Positions 1 through 10,323 of a stretch of 64,000 bases of DNA are shown piece after piece. The stretch is taken from positions 1,985,545 to 2,049,544 of the forward strand of contig CM051456.1 of assembly GCA_028274465.1 (NCBI GenBank), read 5' to 3'. The position numbers and the translations under genes were made by a program. This stretch comes from Plantago ovata. Lineage: Eukaryota; Streptophyta; Magnoliopsida; Lamiales; Plantaginaceae. The notes beneath the pieces are model-generated. The model was not told where the DNA came from, did not search any database, and worked only from the letters and a program-made list of their open reading frames with translations. Within the stretch, counting starts at the first letter, position 1; each line of letters begins with the position of its first letter.

Positions 1-766
1 TAGTATTTGTTAGTTTAAGATTATTGATAAAGGATTTAAAAAAAAATTGGAACAAGGATAAGAGAAAAGCTTACTTTTGTTCATAAGATAAAGAAACAGA
101 ATGAAGAAAGTTATCTTGATGATGAATATGGTTTTCATTTTCAGATACAGGATGAAGTATGTGAAATTAGAAACATAAATATAATAAATGTGAGAATTAA
201 AAATGTAATTTAAAAAATAATAATAATTATGTGGTCTTTTAGGTTCTATTTTAGGTGTGGAGTTGGTTCAGTGCATATTCTGAATGAACCAGTAACTAAA
301 TTAATCTAGAGAGATTATCATCATAATTTTGTTTACAGTTCTGAAATCTTTGACAACTTACATGGTAATAATTTTATAACCTTTGACTACACAGGATAAA
401 TTAGGTAGATTTAACAAGTTATTTTGGAACCAATAATTTCTATATATGCAATTTTTATTTCTAATATAGAACCATTAATCATATTTGTAAAATCAGTTAT
501 ATTTTTATTTTTTCTAAGAAGGAAAATGTAGTAATATATTAAAGACATCTGAATGAGGTTGCATCTTTGCACTGGCTCGTAGAGGATACCAGGCGAGTCA
601 ATGTATGATATAAGTCATTAGTTACATCACTTTCTACCAGACTTATATTCCAGATACAGTTTTATTTTTTCCAATTCAACTCTCAAAAGACCGGGATCTT
701 CATCAAAATCACATGATCTGCTGCTGCCATTTTCTTTGATCAGGTTCTTGCTTCTCTTGTTGGCTA
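1..766. other. A/T-rich intergenic sequence
   Basis: No gene is supported here. The sequence is A/T rich with short homopolymer runs. The right-hand part (about 560-766) lies downstream of the IWS1-like remnant on the minus strand and may hold further decayed sequence of it, but nothing readable. Confidence 0.5.
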
Positions 767-1365
767 CTAAACGGTACCACCATATTTAAGCAAATACGCA
801 ATGATCTTGGAAGGTGAGCTTAAGGCCAGCATTTTCTGCTTCCTATTCCTATCTGCCATCTTCTTGATGTTCTTTCTAATCCTTGCCATACAACTGCTCT
901 CTTGCAGTTGATTAGGGGGCAGGTGCCCTGACATCAGTATTTGATCGAGACCTAACCACAAAATCCATAATCGTTCAGGAATATTCACAACCCCCTGGCG
1001 GGCCCTATCAATTGAACCACCAGACTTCAAACCAAGTGCTCTTATGGTATATATATGTGCTCCATTGATAAATCAATCCTTAGCCAACCTGCGGTTCTCC
1101 AACTTCTCATCCGATTTCCACAAGAACATGATTGCCTTACCAAGTCCACTCTCCTTAAACTGTTTCAGCCTGATAGGATTCTCCAAATTGTCTGGGAGAT
1201 GAATCTTCAGAATGTCCACAACCTCAGACCGGATTGCAAAATTAGCCAAGCTTCCATTCAAAAGAGTTAAAACTCCATGATCAAAAAAACGCAAGAAACG
1301 CTCTCAACTACCGATGCTTTCTTCTTTTCGTCTGACATTCTTTTCCGCTTCTTCTGACTAGACAT
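767..1365 (-). pseudogene. IWS1: IWS1-like transcription elongation factor remnant
   Basis: Minus-strand pieces resemble the conserved core of IWS1 (Spn1), the Spt6 partner with a TFIIS N-terminal (TND) domain. A possible start at 1365 gives MSSQKKRKRMSDEKKK. After a frame change, 1294-1073 reads FFDHGVLTLL...SGLGKAIMFLWKSDE...RRLAKD, the signature IWS1 block. A one-base loss then creates a stop, and the other frame continues with an IWS1-like WSxxIxxKSTxFEV stretch. A third piece (1030-767) holds a basic MARIRKNIKKMADRNRKQKM segment like the IWS1 C-terminus. No introns are evident, so a decayed retrocopy is possible. At least two frame breaks and the lost acidic N-terminal half make it non-functional. 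The family call is from memory of IWS1 proteins. Confidence 0.65.
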
Positions 1366-1653
1366 AACGTCATAATAGATTGAAATCTTGAATTTGTAGT
1401 AGTAGAAACTAATGGGAAACTTGAAATCTCTACGGTAAGATGGTTGGTTTTATATAGTTATCGGAAACAACTCATCCGACATCTCATACTTCTTCACAGC
1501 CCAGAATGTTATACATAATATAAATATAATTGAAACCGCATTGCAAAAAATTTTAAGCTTCTGAAAGCATTAAGTAACTCTACAATGGATTTACTTGAAC
1601 GGAAGACATTGGCCTAAGATGCTACAGCTATGTAATATGGTCAGCAGTTGAGT

Positions 1654-2268
1654 TCAGTCCACTTGCGCAAAGCCACCACCAGTCTGGGAGCGCGTCTTGT
1701 GATCGGAAGGATTTGGCATGAGCTCATAGACTATGGTTGCGACAACATCCCTCTTCAGCTGGGTTGCTTCTCCCTTCAAGCCAATATAATGTATCTGAGT
1801 TGTATCACCGCCAAAACTATCCGGAAAATGCAATGTTATGTTTCCCACACTCTGGAATCTTGAATATCTAGTCTGGTACTCAAGAACTCCCTGAAGATTT
1901 TCCGCCAATTCCCACTCCTGAACAGGTTGCATGTTCTGAGCATCTGAGAAATCAATACCCTCCCGATTGATGAACGCTCTCATCTTTACAGGGCTCGTTC
2001 CGTCAGCACCACCAACAACGGAAATGCTCTTGATCTTTACATCTGATGTGAATGGAATGAAGACTATCAACTCAGGATCGCCTTCATTGCTTTCGAGGTG
2101 TCCCTCAGAGGAATTAAGGCGCTGCTCCCAAGCTTTAAATACCGACTTGACACTTCCAGGAACAGCCTCGTTCAATGCAGACACCTTGGAGAGATCTATA
2201 TGTTTGTATAGAGACCAATCGGTAGAGCAATCGTGTTCTTCGCAGCTATGATCATGCACACACGCCAT
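1654..2268 (-). CDS. PITHD1: PITH (DUF1000) domain protein, PITHD1-like
   Basis: A 204-residue single-exon reading frame. It starts MACVHDHSCEEHDC, a His/Cys-rich head typical of the plant and animal PITHD1 group, followed by a PITH domain (about residues 20-180) with IVFIPFTSDVKIKSI, the SVVGGADGTSPVKMRAFIN strand pair and a C-terminal HYIGLKGEATQ block. PITH is the proteasome-interacting thioredoxin-like C-terminal fold; here it stands alone without thioredoxin. Length agrees with the plant proteins of this group (about 200 residues, e.g. At2g25950). A likely non-coding first exon lies near 2684-2760: CTCAATCAAG|GTATGT is a good donor at 2683 on the minus strand, with the acceptor just upstream of the ATG. 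The frame is undamaged, unlike its neighbours, so I call it functional. Molecular role in plants is poorly known. Confidence 0.85.
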   Translation of the reverse strand: MACVHDHSCEEHDCSTDWSLYKHIDLSKVSALNEAVPGSVKSVFKAWEQRLNSSEGHLESNEGDPELIVFIPFTSDVKIKSISVVGGADGTSPVKMRAFINREGIDFSDAQNMQPVQEWELAENLQGVLEYQTRYSRFQSVGNITLHFPDSFGGDTTQIHYIGLKGEATQLKRDVVATIVYELMPNPSDHKTRSQTGGGFAQVD

Positions 2269-2339
2269 TTTTTTTTTTTTTATCTCTCTCTACTACTGAA
2301 GAAAAAAATAAAACAAAAATAAACTAATCAGATTCTAAC

Positions 2340-2530
2340 ACAAATTTTCGTATAGTGCCCAGTACGTTAATAATAGAGATGAGATTAATAATGGACTAGG
2401 AGTCCTTGTGCCTTGCACAACTAGGTCTAGGAGTTCTATCCTCTTAATAGAGTTTTTTTTTTAATTACTTTTTTTAAAAAAAACTAATAAATCTATCTAG
2501 TGGATAATCTGTTAAACAAGTGACTGGAAA
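2340..2530. repeat. Dispersed repeat, copy 1
   Basis: The stretch around TACGTTAATAATAGAGATGAG, then GGACTAGG, GCACAACTAGG and AATAAATCTATCTA recurs near 6700-6830 and 9968-10240 in the same order and orientation. The copies are diverged by small indels. No coding capacity or clear terminal repeats are seen; it could be an old non-autonomous element. Confidence 0.6.
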
Positions 2531-2760
2531 GCAATCAATACAAGTAGTTAATCTAATTCACAAGTTATGTCATACAGAAAGTAAAAACTCAACCGCTACA
2601 CAGATTCAATCGATGGACAGAGGTAAGGGAGAGAGGAGAAATTGAGATATCGAAAACCCCAAATGTTAGGTTAGGTTACATACCTTGATTGAGAGATGAG
2701 GAGGCACTGATGGACTAGGGCGGCGCGGGGAGGAGGGAGGCGGCCGTGTGGATGCTGATC

Positions 2761-4136
2761 GGAGGAGGAGGAAGTACAGAAGAGAGAGAAGATAGAGACG
2801 ATGATGGAACGAGTAGAAGAAAAGGATCATCTGAATTGGAGATCTATATGATGGAGGCGTTTGCTTCTGTTTTTTTATTCTGGCTGGACTTTCTCTGGAC
2901 TTCCATTATCTATCTGCCTTGGGCTTAGCTTAATTGGGCCAGATAAAACTCCCATTTGGTCCATTATCTTATTCTCAGATCTATCCACGCACAAAACATG
3001 AATGAATTGACGAATATATCCCCAGATTATAGTGAATGGCCGAAAATACCCACAGACCACAACTACATCGATTAAGTGTGTGTGTGTGGTTTTTTTTTTT
3101 CTGCCTATACTTTGATAAAAGTTAAAAAAAATTAATTTTAATAAAAAATAATGAGTGTTGATATTTTAGTCTAAAAAACAAATCATAGAGGTAGCTATAA
3201 TATTTGGTAATTTAATTAAACTACTTGTTTTTTAGTATAAAGATGACTAGAAAAAAAGGCACGCAATACCCGCGCGTATCCAAGATAATTAGTGTTTCCA
3301 ATAGTATCATTCAAATTTATTTATATTTATATTTAATTTAAATTATATTCATGTAATGAAAGTTATCTTTTATAATTATAAATTTTTCTATTATTTCTCT
3401 ACCAATTAAGTTAATAATGTATAAAAAATAATAATAATAATAATAAAATAATATATATATATATAGAGTATTAAATTAGTACAATTTTTATCGCCTTATA
3501 ATTCCAAATACGTCTATACCAACATTTGCTCCATTGCTGCCATGTGTTTGATTTAGTAGTGAACATTTGAGAAACTAATCATAATATTCCTAAATAATAG
3601 AAAAAGAAAAGCATCTATTAATTAATTAGGTTCATTCACAAAATTATGTATGTGCATGCCCACCGTGAATTCACATCGGCAGGGTTGGGCGGGTCGAGGT
3701 GATAACCAACAAGCTGTCACCCACCCGACTCGTCGTGGGTTAAACTTTGTTTTAACTTTTAATCGTGGACGAATAGAACACAAAGTTTGACGGCTGCGGT
3801 TTAAAGGCGGATGGTGACGAGTAGGAGTATTGCACATCTAGGAGTGTTATCTAGTTAATTTTTTTTTTAAACTAAATATTTATCGGAGTAACTAATCTCA
3901 AGCATTTATTCAAATCTATTTCATATCTACGCGACGGAGTATGAAAAATTAAAAGTTTCATAACATTAAACCAATAATATCGGACGGGTTGCATTTCTAG
4001 AGGATAAATTTCCACGAGGTACTTTTTTTAATGGATAAAAGACTCGTAATTATGTACATATCCATGAATAATACAATATCCGTGAATAATATAGTATAAA
4101 ATATCAATCCAGCAATCATTCCATAGGTAACTAAAG
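2761..4136. other. Intergenic, no gene seen
   Basis: About 1.4 kb upstream of the PITH gene. It contains a purine-rich leader (2710-2840), A/T-rich sequence with TAA/ATA runs near 3425-3465, and a GC-richer patch (3660-3840) containing GGGCGGGTCG-type sequence. A segment at 3510-3570 recurs diverged near 7345-7410. No credible coding sequence. Confidence 0.5.
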
Positions 4137-4674
4137 CTAGTCGGAGAATTTCACACCTTCATCATCCGCTGAAGTACCTTTGAAAATTATCAGTTTTCCC
4201 TTGTGCTCTAGGTGCTTTAGGGCACGCATAAGTATAGTTCGATCCATCCCATGAAGCTCTGTCCCCTGGGAGTCAATTCCGGAGCATATCTCCTCGACTG
4301 TCACAACAGTTTCATGAAGTTCGTTATCTCTTGCAAATTTTAATATTAAGTCAGCCCAATCTTGGATCTGATGCCATAGAAGCAAACATTTTTCATGACC
4401 TTTATCCAACCATTCAGCACGTCCTTATGAAACTAAAGCGGATAGAAACACCTCTCTAGCTTCATGGCTTAGAGATCTGTCGATAGTTGAATTAGTAAAC
4501 CACGGAAAATCTTTCATCCATACCAATTAAGATCTTATGAGCACGACAATAATTAAGTATGAGCTCCTTCCAGAGTTGAATCTGCTTCTCTCTTGTAACT
4601 CGTATTGGCTGCAAGGTGAAATAAGAAGGATATTTGAAGAAGTGAGGCAGTTTGAATTCACCTGACATCTGCAT
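4137..4674 (-). pseudogene. VPS25: VPS25 (ESCRT-II subunit) intronless pseudogene
   Basis: The minus strand gives almost the full VPS25 protein without introns: FKLPHFFKYPSYFTLQP, REKQIQLWKELILNYCR, then RSLSHEAREVFLSALVS, GRAEW(L)DKGH, LLWHQIQDWADLI and, at the end, GTSADDEGVKFSD before a TAG. VPS25 is the winged-helix subunit present twice in ESCRT-II, which sorts ubiquitinated membrane cargo into multivesicular bodies. Two lesions are visible: a frame change after the ...GMDERF stretch (about 4515) and an in-frame TAA in LVS*GRAEW (about 4429) where the family has Glu. Plant VPS25 genes normally have introns, so an intronless body suggests a retrocopy; I found no clear poly(A) or target duplication (only a T7 run near 4023). 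Not expected to make a functional protein. Confidence 0.85.
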
Positions 4675-5015
4675 CTGTCAACCTGAATTGGCGAATAATC
4701 AATATGCAGGTAATTTTACAATTTTCGTACTTAAAATTGCTAAATATCTTTGTTATTTGCTACTTATGATAAATAAATATGCAACAATCAAAGACAAACA
4801 ACATAAAGGTTCAAATTCAATAATACTTCTTTAACATGAAAGAGACAAGATCAGTTTTGTTTTCGAAATAATACATATATTTTAATGTTCAATAATTTAG
4901 TAATAAATATACTTTCGAAGTTGTTCACTTCCCTACATGTTTTGTAGTAAATAATAACACCGACGATAATAATAATAGTGATAATAATTATAATGATATG
5001 ACGGTAACTTACCCC
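4675..5015. other. Intergenic, A/T-rich
   Basis: No gene seen. A/T-rich spacer between the VPS25 copy and the 3' end of the NDUFB9 retrocopy, with short TAA/ATA repeats near 4955-4990. Confidence 0.5.
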
Positions 5016-5025
5016 TCGTTAAGCT

Positions 5026-5028
<3 letters not shown>
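5016..5028. repeat. Target-site duplication, 3' side of NDUFB9 retrocopy
   Basis: TCGTTAAGCTGAG directly abuts the poly(T) tract and matches TCGTTAAGATGAG at 5708-5720 in 12 of 13 positions. Direct repeats at both ends of a poly(A)-tailed cDNA copy are the mark of LINE-mediated retroposition. Confidence 0.85.
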
Positions 5029-5064
<36 letters not shown>

Positions 5065-5707
5065 TATAAAGATTAGGCTGCATTATTAACGTGAATAATG
5101 ACCATAAAATTCAAACGACGCAGATAATGCAATATTTTCTTTGCCAGTCTATGTTTACAGACAATCTTCTCAGCGCTAGGAATTCAATTGTTTTCAAGCC
5201 CTACATTCAAACATGAAAAATCATAAAACAAGACCAACATCTTTCTTCTCCCAGAGGATGCAGAGAGCATTTCCATGATCCTTTCTTCGTCAAGGATGAT
5301 ACTTCAAGGAGAGTCTTCCTTGCCATATAGTTATATATAATCTCGATCCCGGTAGGTGGAGTAGGGTTTCGGCAAAATTTGGAGCCACCAGGAGCCCATG
5401 GAACAACATAAGGATCGGGATGCCTCCACTTATTGTAGGTTGCTTCACCATTAGCTATCATTCTATCAATAAGTTCAATGTCCTCCACATTCCTGTTAGC
5501 TTCAAACTTCTCCCTGAGGGCATCAGCATCATTGTAGAAGAGATGACGATGAACAACCCAATTGAGTGTGTCCTTGAGAGCTCGCCTGTAGAGGATCCTG
5601 ACCCTCTCCTTCTGTGCTGCTCGACGGGCTAAATACGATGTCGTGGCAACGCTCATTTCTCCTCTCTCGTTTCTTTTGCAATTTTGATTTGTCGATTTGT
5701 TATTTTG
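5029..5707 (-). pseudogene. NDUFB9: NDUFB9 / complex I B22 subunit processed retrocopy
   Basis: The coding part is 5656-5207. MSVATTSYLARRAAQKERVR carries the LYR-type N-terminus and is followed by ILYRRALKDTLNW and KWRHPDPYVVPWAPGGSKF, diagnostic of the B22/NDUFB9 accessory subunit of mitochondrial complex I, normally about 117 residues in plants. Near 5335 a two-base insertion (NYATGGC context) replaces the expected ending NYGKEDSP-stop with a foreign tail, giving 149 codons. The copy is intronless, ends in a 35-bp poly(A) tract (T run at 5029-5063) and is bounded by 13-bp direct repeats, so it is a LINE-mobilised mRNA copy with about 51 bp of 5' UTR. Residues 1-110 are intact, so a protein could be made, but the long new tail makes function doubtful. 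Confidence 0.9.
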
Positions 5708-5720
5708 TCGTTAAGATGAG
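5708..5720. repeat. Target-site duplication, 5' side of NDUFB9 retrocopy
   Basis: TCGTTAAGATGAG, partner of 5016-5028 with one mismatch. It fixes the 5' end of the retroposed mRNA at 5707. Confidence 0.85.
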
Positions 5721-6699
5721 GTTTAACAATAACAACAGACAATAATAATAGTTGATCCAAAACTCACCAGCTACTAATTCGACCTAAACATGTAATAAGA
5801 ACATAGTATTACGTAGAATTACTATGCAAATATTATCTCCATTTTTTAATAGATGAAGTTTTAGCTTTTTCTCACATATATTAATGCAAAGTGACAAATA
5901 TGAATAAACACGAAAAAATATGGCCAAATCCTTAAAAACAAACTATAAAATTGAAATAATGAATAATAAAAAGAGACAAATAAGAAAAAACAAGGAAAAT
6001 ATGGCTAGAATAGCTAAAAATTTAATTATTTATTTTTCCAAATATAATATTATATTAATTAAATCTAAAACTTTAACAATTTTGAAAAGAGGTAAAATAC
6101 CTAAAATTTCATCTATTAAAAAAGGTAGCAGAATTATCCAACATGCTTATGTCATCCATGAAAAGGTACAGAACAATATATGGTATTTCAAAAGGGATGA
6201 ATTGGACATGGTAGTAGCACGTATGGCAGATAATAAACACTTAAACTCCAATTTACGGTGCAATTTACCAATTCAACACAAACTGCCAAAATTATTTTTA
6301 CTTTTTCCACAAACAAACCAATTCGGTAAAAGGACAAATCATAAAAAACGGAAAGAAAGCAGAATGGAAGAGAAGAGAAACGAGCTCTTACCAGAATATA
6401 ATTGATGAGCACGGACGGCGATGCTGAGTAAAACAACGAAACCTAATTTTATTTTATTCTGTAAATAAAACAATGAGCTGGAGCTGGAGGAATTTTTTTT
6501 AAATATATATAATACGTAATTCAGAAAAGTCTAAATAAATAAGGAATTTAGTTCCACTCCTTTCCTATTTGACTTACTACTCCTTTCCTATTTGACTTAC
6601 TAATCCACTTCTTTTAATATATTCTATCATAATAATAATACTTTTTTAATAAATAAAGTATTAAATAAATAAAATAATTTCTGAATTTTTACATGAAAA
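5721..6699. other. Intergenic; A/T-rich, no supported gene
   Basis: A 161-codon open frame (5920-6405, +) exists but is Lys/Asn/Ile rich with no recognisable domain, as expected for A-rich DNA. A short GC-richer patch at 6380-6480 includes a plausible minus-strand donor (CTG|GTAAGAG near 6390), which might mark an unseen 5' exon; I could not connect it to anything. Confidence 0.4.
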
Positions 6700-6835
6700 A
6701 GTGTTGTAGATGAAAATATGGACAAGACTATATAGTACCCCTATACGTTATTAGAGATGAGATTCATGACGGACTAGGTCTAGGAATCTTGCATAACTAG
6801 ACCTATAAATTAGAGATGAGAATAATTATATTATA
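6700..6835. repeat. Dispersed repeat, copy 2
   Basis: Begins GTTGTAGATGAAAATATG and continues TATAGTACCCCTATACGTTA...GAGATGAGATTCATGACGG. It aligns with copy 1 (2340-2530) and copy 3 (9968-10240), sharing with copy 3 an extra left part (GTAGATGAAAATATG, ACAAGAC). Confidence 0.6.
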
Positions 6836-8755
6836 CCCCTATCAATTTAGTTTAATCCGCATATGTTGTTCCTTTCACTTAAAAACGTTTCATTCTTCCA
6901 TTTTTGTGCCACTAAAATCGTATTCGATTTTGAGCTGAGATATATACTTGTTTATTCTGGTCAAAGTCAATATATATGTTCATACACGTTGAAATGTTCA
7001 TGGGCTTAAAGAATGTAGCTAATGACGTATAAACTTCTGCACTCCGCCTGTGAACAAGGAAAATAAAAATAAAAATAAAGAATTAAAAAAAAAATCTCTT
7101 TAAGTTGATCGAATCCATATTTTTATAAATAGTAGGCACTTTCGATTACCTTCCGAATTGCTTGTGGTACTCACTACTTCCTTTGAATAGGAACGACATG
7201 TTGTTAAGTGTTAACATATTCCTTTGCAGCAATAAATTAATGTCGGTTTATGATGAAAAAGTATCTATATGAACTTAATGTAAACGTACCTATTCAATGC
7301 AAAAGAGCACTTGAGATCAAACATCGATCTCTTCTTCTCCTCATTCCCATTTTGTCCATTGCTGTTTCTGCTTTGTGTTTGGTTTCATAGTGAACATTTG
7401 GGGAAAACTAGTGAAAGGATAGAACTAAACTGTTTCAGCCACTTCTTCCCTTGACATTGTCAACAAAAAGATACTTAGATCCTTAACATATAATATCTTC
7501 CCTGACCCCTTGGAATAATTAAGAGCGAAACTAATGTGTTCATTCTCGATCTTAGTAATTAATTTGTTAAAAAATTAATATAAATGACTACATTTCATAC
7601 CGTTTCAAATGTTCCAGGTTTTATGAGAGTTATAATCCTATTAATGATATTAATGATATGATCATATTTGGGAGGCTTTATGTATGCGGGTTATTTTCCG
7701 ATCATTGATAGTAATGTAGGATCCATTCCGTGTATGTTACCACTTACCAGTCTTGTTTGTTGATCTAGTGGTTTTAATTACTATAGTAAATTTGCACAAA
7801 GATTTAACATTTAACTTAAGTGCAGCCAATTCAAGCTCTCATTAATTTTTGTTTCACTAGCTCTTACCTTCCTTGAATTTGCAAATCCCTCAGACAGGTC
7901 CAACCCCCCTCCATTGGTCCTCCCGAATGATACGGAAGGAAGGTAAAAGCTAGAGAAGTTTTCTTTATCATCATTTAAAATTTACCATAAACTTTCTTAT
8001 ATAACTTGATCTGCCACTATATTATGGATTAAGTTGTTTAATAAATTGTATACTAAAGATAATAAAATGATTAATAAAAAATCTTTCGTTTCCTCTCTTT
8101 CCCTTTGTAGGCCTGGGCTTTGGGTTCGGGTAACTCGGACCCGACCCGGTGGTTATTTTACCCACTCGGTTTTTAAAATTTGATAAAGTATACGAGTATA
8201 GGAGCGGGTACCGGGTCTTGATATTTGTTACCCGAAAACCTGAACGGGTACCCGCATAGAATTCATTAAAAAAAGAAAAAATCCCCTGTATATGGAAATA
8301 TTATGACTACAGTTCAATATTCACTTTCCCCACCCAATTTCTCTTTCACTTTGCAATCTTCGCGTACGTATATTTCATGGTTCCATTTGCAATATGGATT
8401 TGAATTCACTCCACCGCGAGCACATTACAGCCCTCAACTACAGGATTTCATAGCTATTCTCAGCTTGTTTTTGTCACCAAAGGACCTCCCATCTTCATCA
8501 AACTTGCATATATATTAACTTTATATATTCTGTATTTTGAACTTGATGCTTTTTATATTCAGTAGTGATGAACTCAACTATTGATTCTGGTTTCTGGATA
8601 TGACATTTTTTATGTCTACTTCTGTGAATTTATGAAACATGGATATGACGTTAGAAGACTTGTATATTTATTTGCTCAAATATAGATATGTTTATTAATT
8701 TGAATTAAAAAATAATATAGTTCTCGAAGGCCCCCCTTAACTAAGACTCTGTTAT
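6836..8755. other. Intergenic with repeat fragments
   Basis: No gene seen. It holds a short inverted repeat at 7857-7953 (listed separately), a patch at 8110-8265 rich in GGGTACCCG and GACCCGACCCGG motifs of the kind common in degenerate plant repeats, and sequence at 7345-7560 with diverged relatives near 3510-3570 and 10240-10320. A 71-codon frame at 8303-8518 has no family resemblance. Confidence 0.5.
7857..7953. repeat. Short inverted repeat (hairpin)
   Basis: The left arm CTAGCTCTTACCTTCCTT is mirrored by AAGGAAGGTAAAAGCTAG on the right with one mismatch, around a loop of about 60 bp containing CAACCCCCCTCC. It may be a tiny MITE or a hairpin-forming sequence. No clear target duplication. 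Confidence 0.55.
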
Positions 8756-9030
8756 CTTCGTCTTAACTGAACTGAATGAAGCTGAGCTGAAATGAACTGA
8801 AATGAATGGAACCGAACTGAACTTATTTGTAGTATAAAATACTATTAAACAAATCCGAACTGAACTGAATTTAATGCATCTGAACTTATTTGTACACTAG
8901 TATAAAACACTATTAAACAAATCTGAACTTATTTGTACAGTAGTATAAAATACTATTAAATAAATTTGAATTGAACTGAATTTAATGCATTTGAACTGAT
9001 TTGAATGGAGTTCATCTGAATTGAATTTAA
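8756..9030. repeat. CTGAA-rich degenerate repeat, copy 1
   Basis: Irregular runs of GAACTGAACTGAA, alternating with a sub-repeat ACTTATTTGTA...TATAAAA(T/C)ACTATTAAA present three times. Related sequence lies at 25766-26033 (same strand) and 56230-56460 (opposite strand). Edges read CTCTGTTATCTTCGTC, close to the end of the 56-kb copy, so these look like copies of one mobile unit, not simple expansion. Confidence 0.65.
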
Positions 9031-9132
9031 AATAATTAATTTTTAAAAGAAGGGAAAGGAGCCTAACTGGTAGCTAAAATTTGTGCACTGGCGGAGCTAT
9101 CTTGATTTACATCTATGAACAATAAGATACAA

Positions 9133-9915
9133 TCAAACACGAATGAAATGGCAAGTGGCATCCATTCCAGCAGCATAAGAGGCAACAGATAAAACGCAAG
9201 GAAACCAATATCGCCGTCTACCATCCCTGTGACCATCATCTATCATAGCCAAACCTTCTTCTAGTAATGTATCAAGACCATCTGTTGCACGTCCGGTGGA
9301 CCAAGACATCCGCCTCTCTACTTCATCAATCGTCACAAATCCTTGACCCTGTGCTAGCTCCAGAATGTCATTATGGTCTTTGTTCAATTCCGTCGGAACA
9401 GATCTAACAAGCTTCTTCTTACCAACAGAAATCACCTGGAAACCATTTCCAAGGATCTTTAGCTTACTTATGGCACGCAAACAATCATCCTGAGAGACGA
9501 CACCCTCACGAGTTCCTCCTTTACTCCTCTGAGCAAGCAATTTGCACAATTCCTCCAAGCTAATCAAACCTCCATTGAGAGGTCTTGTGGCCAAGCAGAC
9601 ATCAACAATTTCTACTCCGAGTTCATAATAGAAATCGCCAATACCCAACAACTCCGCCCAAAATCCCTTATTCGAAGCCAGGGGATCGACTCCTACTTTA
9701 GCACACATGTCGTGGAACTGTGATCGAAATGCAGGGTTCTTCTTGATATCGTTCTTGTGTTTTCGAGCGAAGTCTTCTAGCTGAGAACGGAAAGTGGAGA
9801 GGTGTTCTTTCATGAGATCGGTTCGTAGCTTCGCAACATTTTCTCCGAGCAGACGGTATTGGTCCCTAGCGGCAGCAGCATTTTGCAGGCCTCCAATTCC
9901 AGGTCTTCTCCTCAT
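9133..9915 (-). CDS. SNF8: SNF8/VPS22 (ESCRT-II subunit), intronless copy
   Basis: The usual family start [11 protein letters not shown] lies at 9915 (an upstream in-frame ATG at 9942 would add nine residues). The protein has 260 residues against about 250 in Arabidopsis At4g27040. It keeps the N-terminal helices ([27 protein letters not shown], shown only by key residues [12 protein letters not shown]), the [24 protein letters not shown] core and the two winged-helix domains with [16 protein letters not shown] and [16 protein letters not shown]22 holds the ESCRT-II Y together and links ESCRT-I to ESCRT-III in multivesicular-body sorting. No stops or frame changes. Plant SNF8 genes usually have several introns, so this is probably a retrocopy; I see no poly(A) tail or clear target duplication, only a dispersed repeat starting about 50 bp upstream of the ATG. 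Whether it is expressed cannot be read here. Confidence 0.85.
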   Translation of the reverse strand: MRRRPGIGGLQNAAAARDQYRLLGENVAKLRTDLMKEHLSTFRSQLEDFARKHKNDIKKNPAFRSQFHDMCAKVGVDPLASNKGFWAELLGIGDFYYELGVEIVDVCLATRPLNGGLISLEELCKLLAQRSKGGTREGVVSQDDCLRAISKLKILGNGFQVISVGKKKLVRSVPTELNKDHNDILELAQGQGFVTIDEVERRMSWSTGRATDGLDTLLEEGLAMIDDGHRDGRRRYWFPCVLSVASYAAGMDATCHFIRV

Positions 9916-9967
9916 TTCAATACTTATTAAGATGACGGCCAAGGAAAAGTATCAGAAGGTGCGAAAG

Positions 9968-10250
9968 AATGTCGTAGATGAAAATATGAACAAGACAAAA
10001 CTTAACTTTGAATATTAATTGTTCCTCGAAGATATTGTAAGTAGTACTTATATATATAGTACCCTCTACGTTAATTAATAGAGGTGAGACTATATTCATA
10101 AAGGATTAGGAACCTTTGCACAGCTAGGACTTCTATCTTCTTCATATTTTTTTTAACTAAATAAATCTATCTACTAGTAGCTAATCTCACGCACTCATGC
10201 AAATCAATATATATAAATCTTTATATTTCACCCTTGGACTTTGAATATGA
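9968..10250. repeat. Dispersed repeat, copy 3
   Basis: GTCGTAGATGAAAATATGAAC, then TATAGTACCCTCTACGTTA, GAGGTGAGACT, AGGATTAGGAACC, AACTAAATAAATCTATCTA and GTAGCTAATCTCACGCA. Same order as copies 1 and 2. Lies directly upstream of the SNF8 copy. Its right end also resembles 3840-3960. Confidence 0.55.
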
Positions 10251-10323
10251 ATAATTAAGAGTGAATTTAATGTCGTCATTCTCTAATTAGTAATGTTCTT
10301 CGACAAATATGTTCGATGATGTT

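Noticed and set aside
3660-3840. GC-richer patch with 71-codon minus-strand frame
   Set aside because: GGGCGGGT-type low-complexity repeat sequence; no protein family resemblance.
5920-6405. 161-codon open frame on the plus strand
   Set aside because: Lys/Asn/Ile-rich product of A-rich DNA, no domain, no promoter or conserved features.
6380-6440. Possible isolated 5' exon with donor CTG|GTAAGAG (minus)
   Set aside because: No downstream exon with matching phase could be found.
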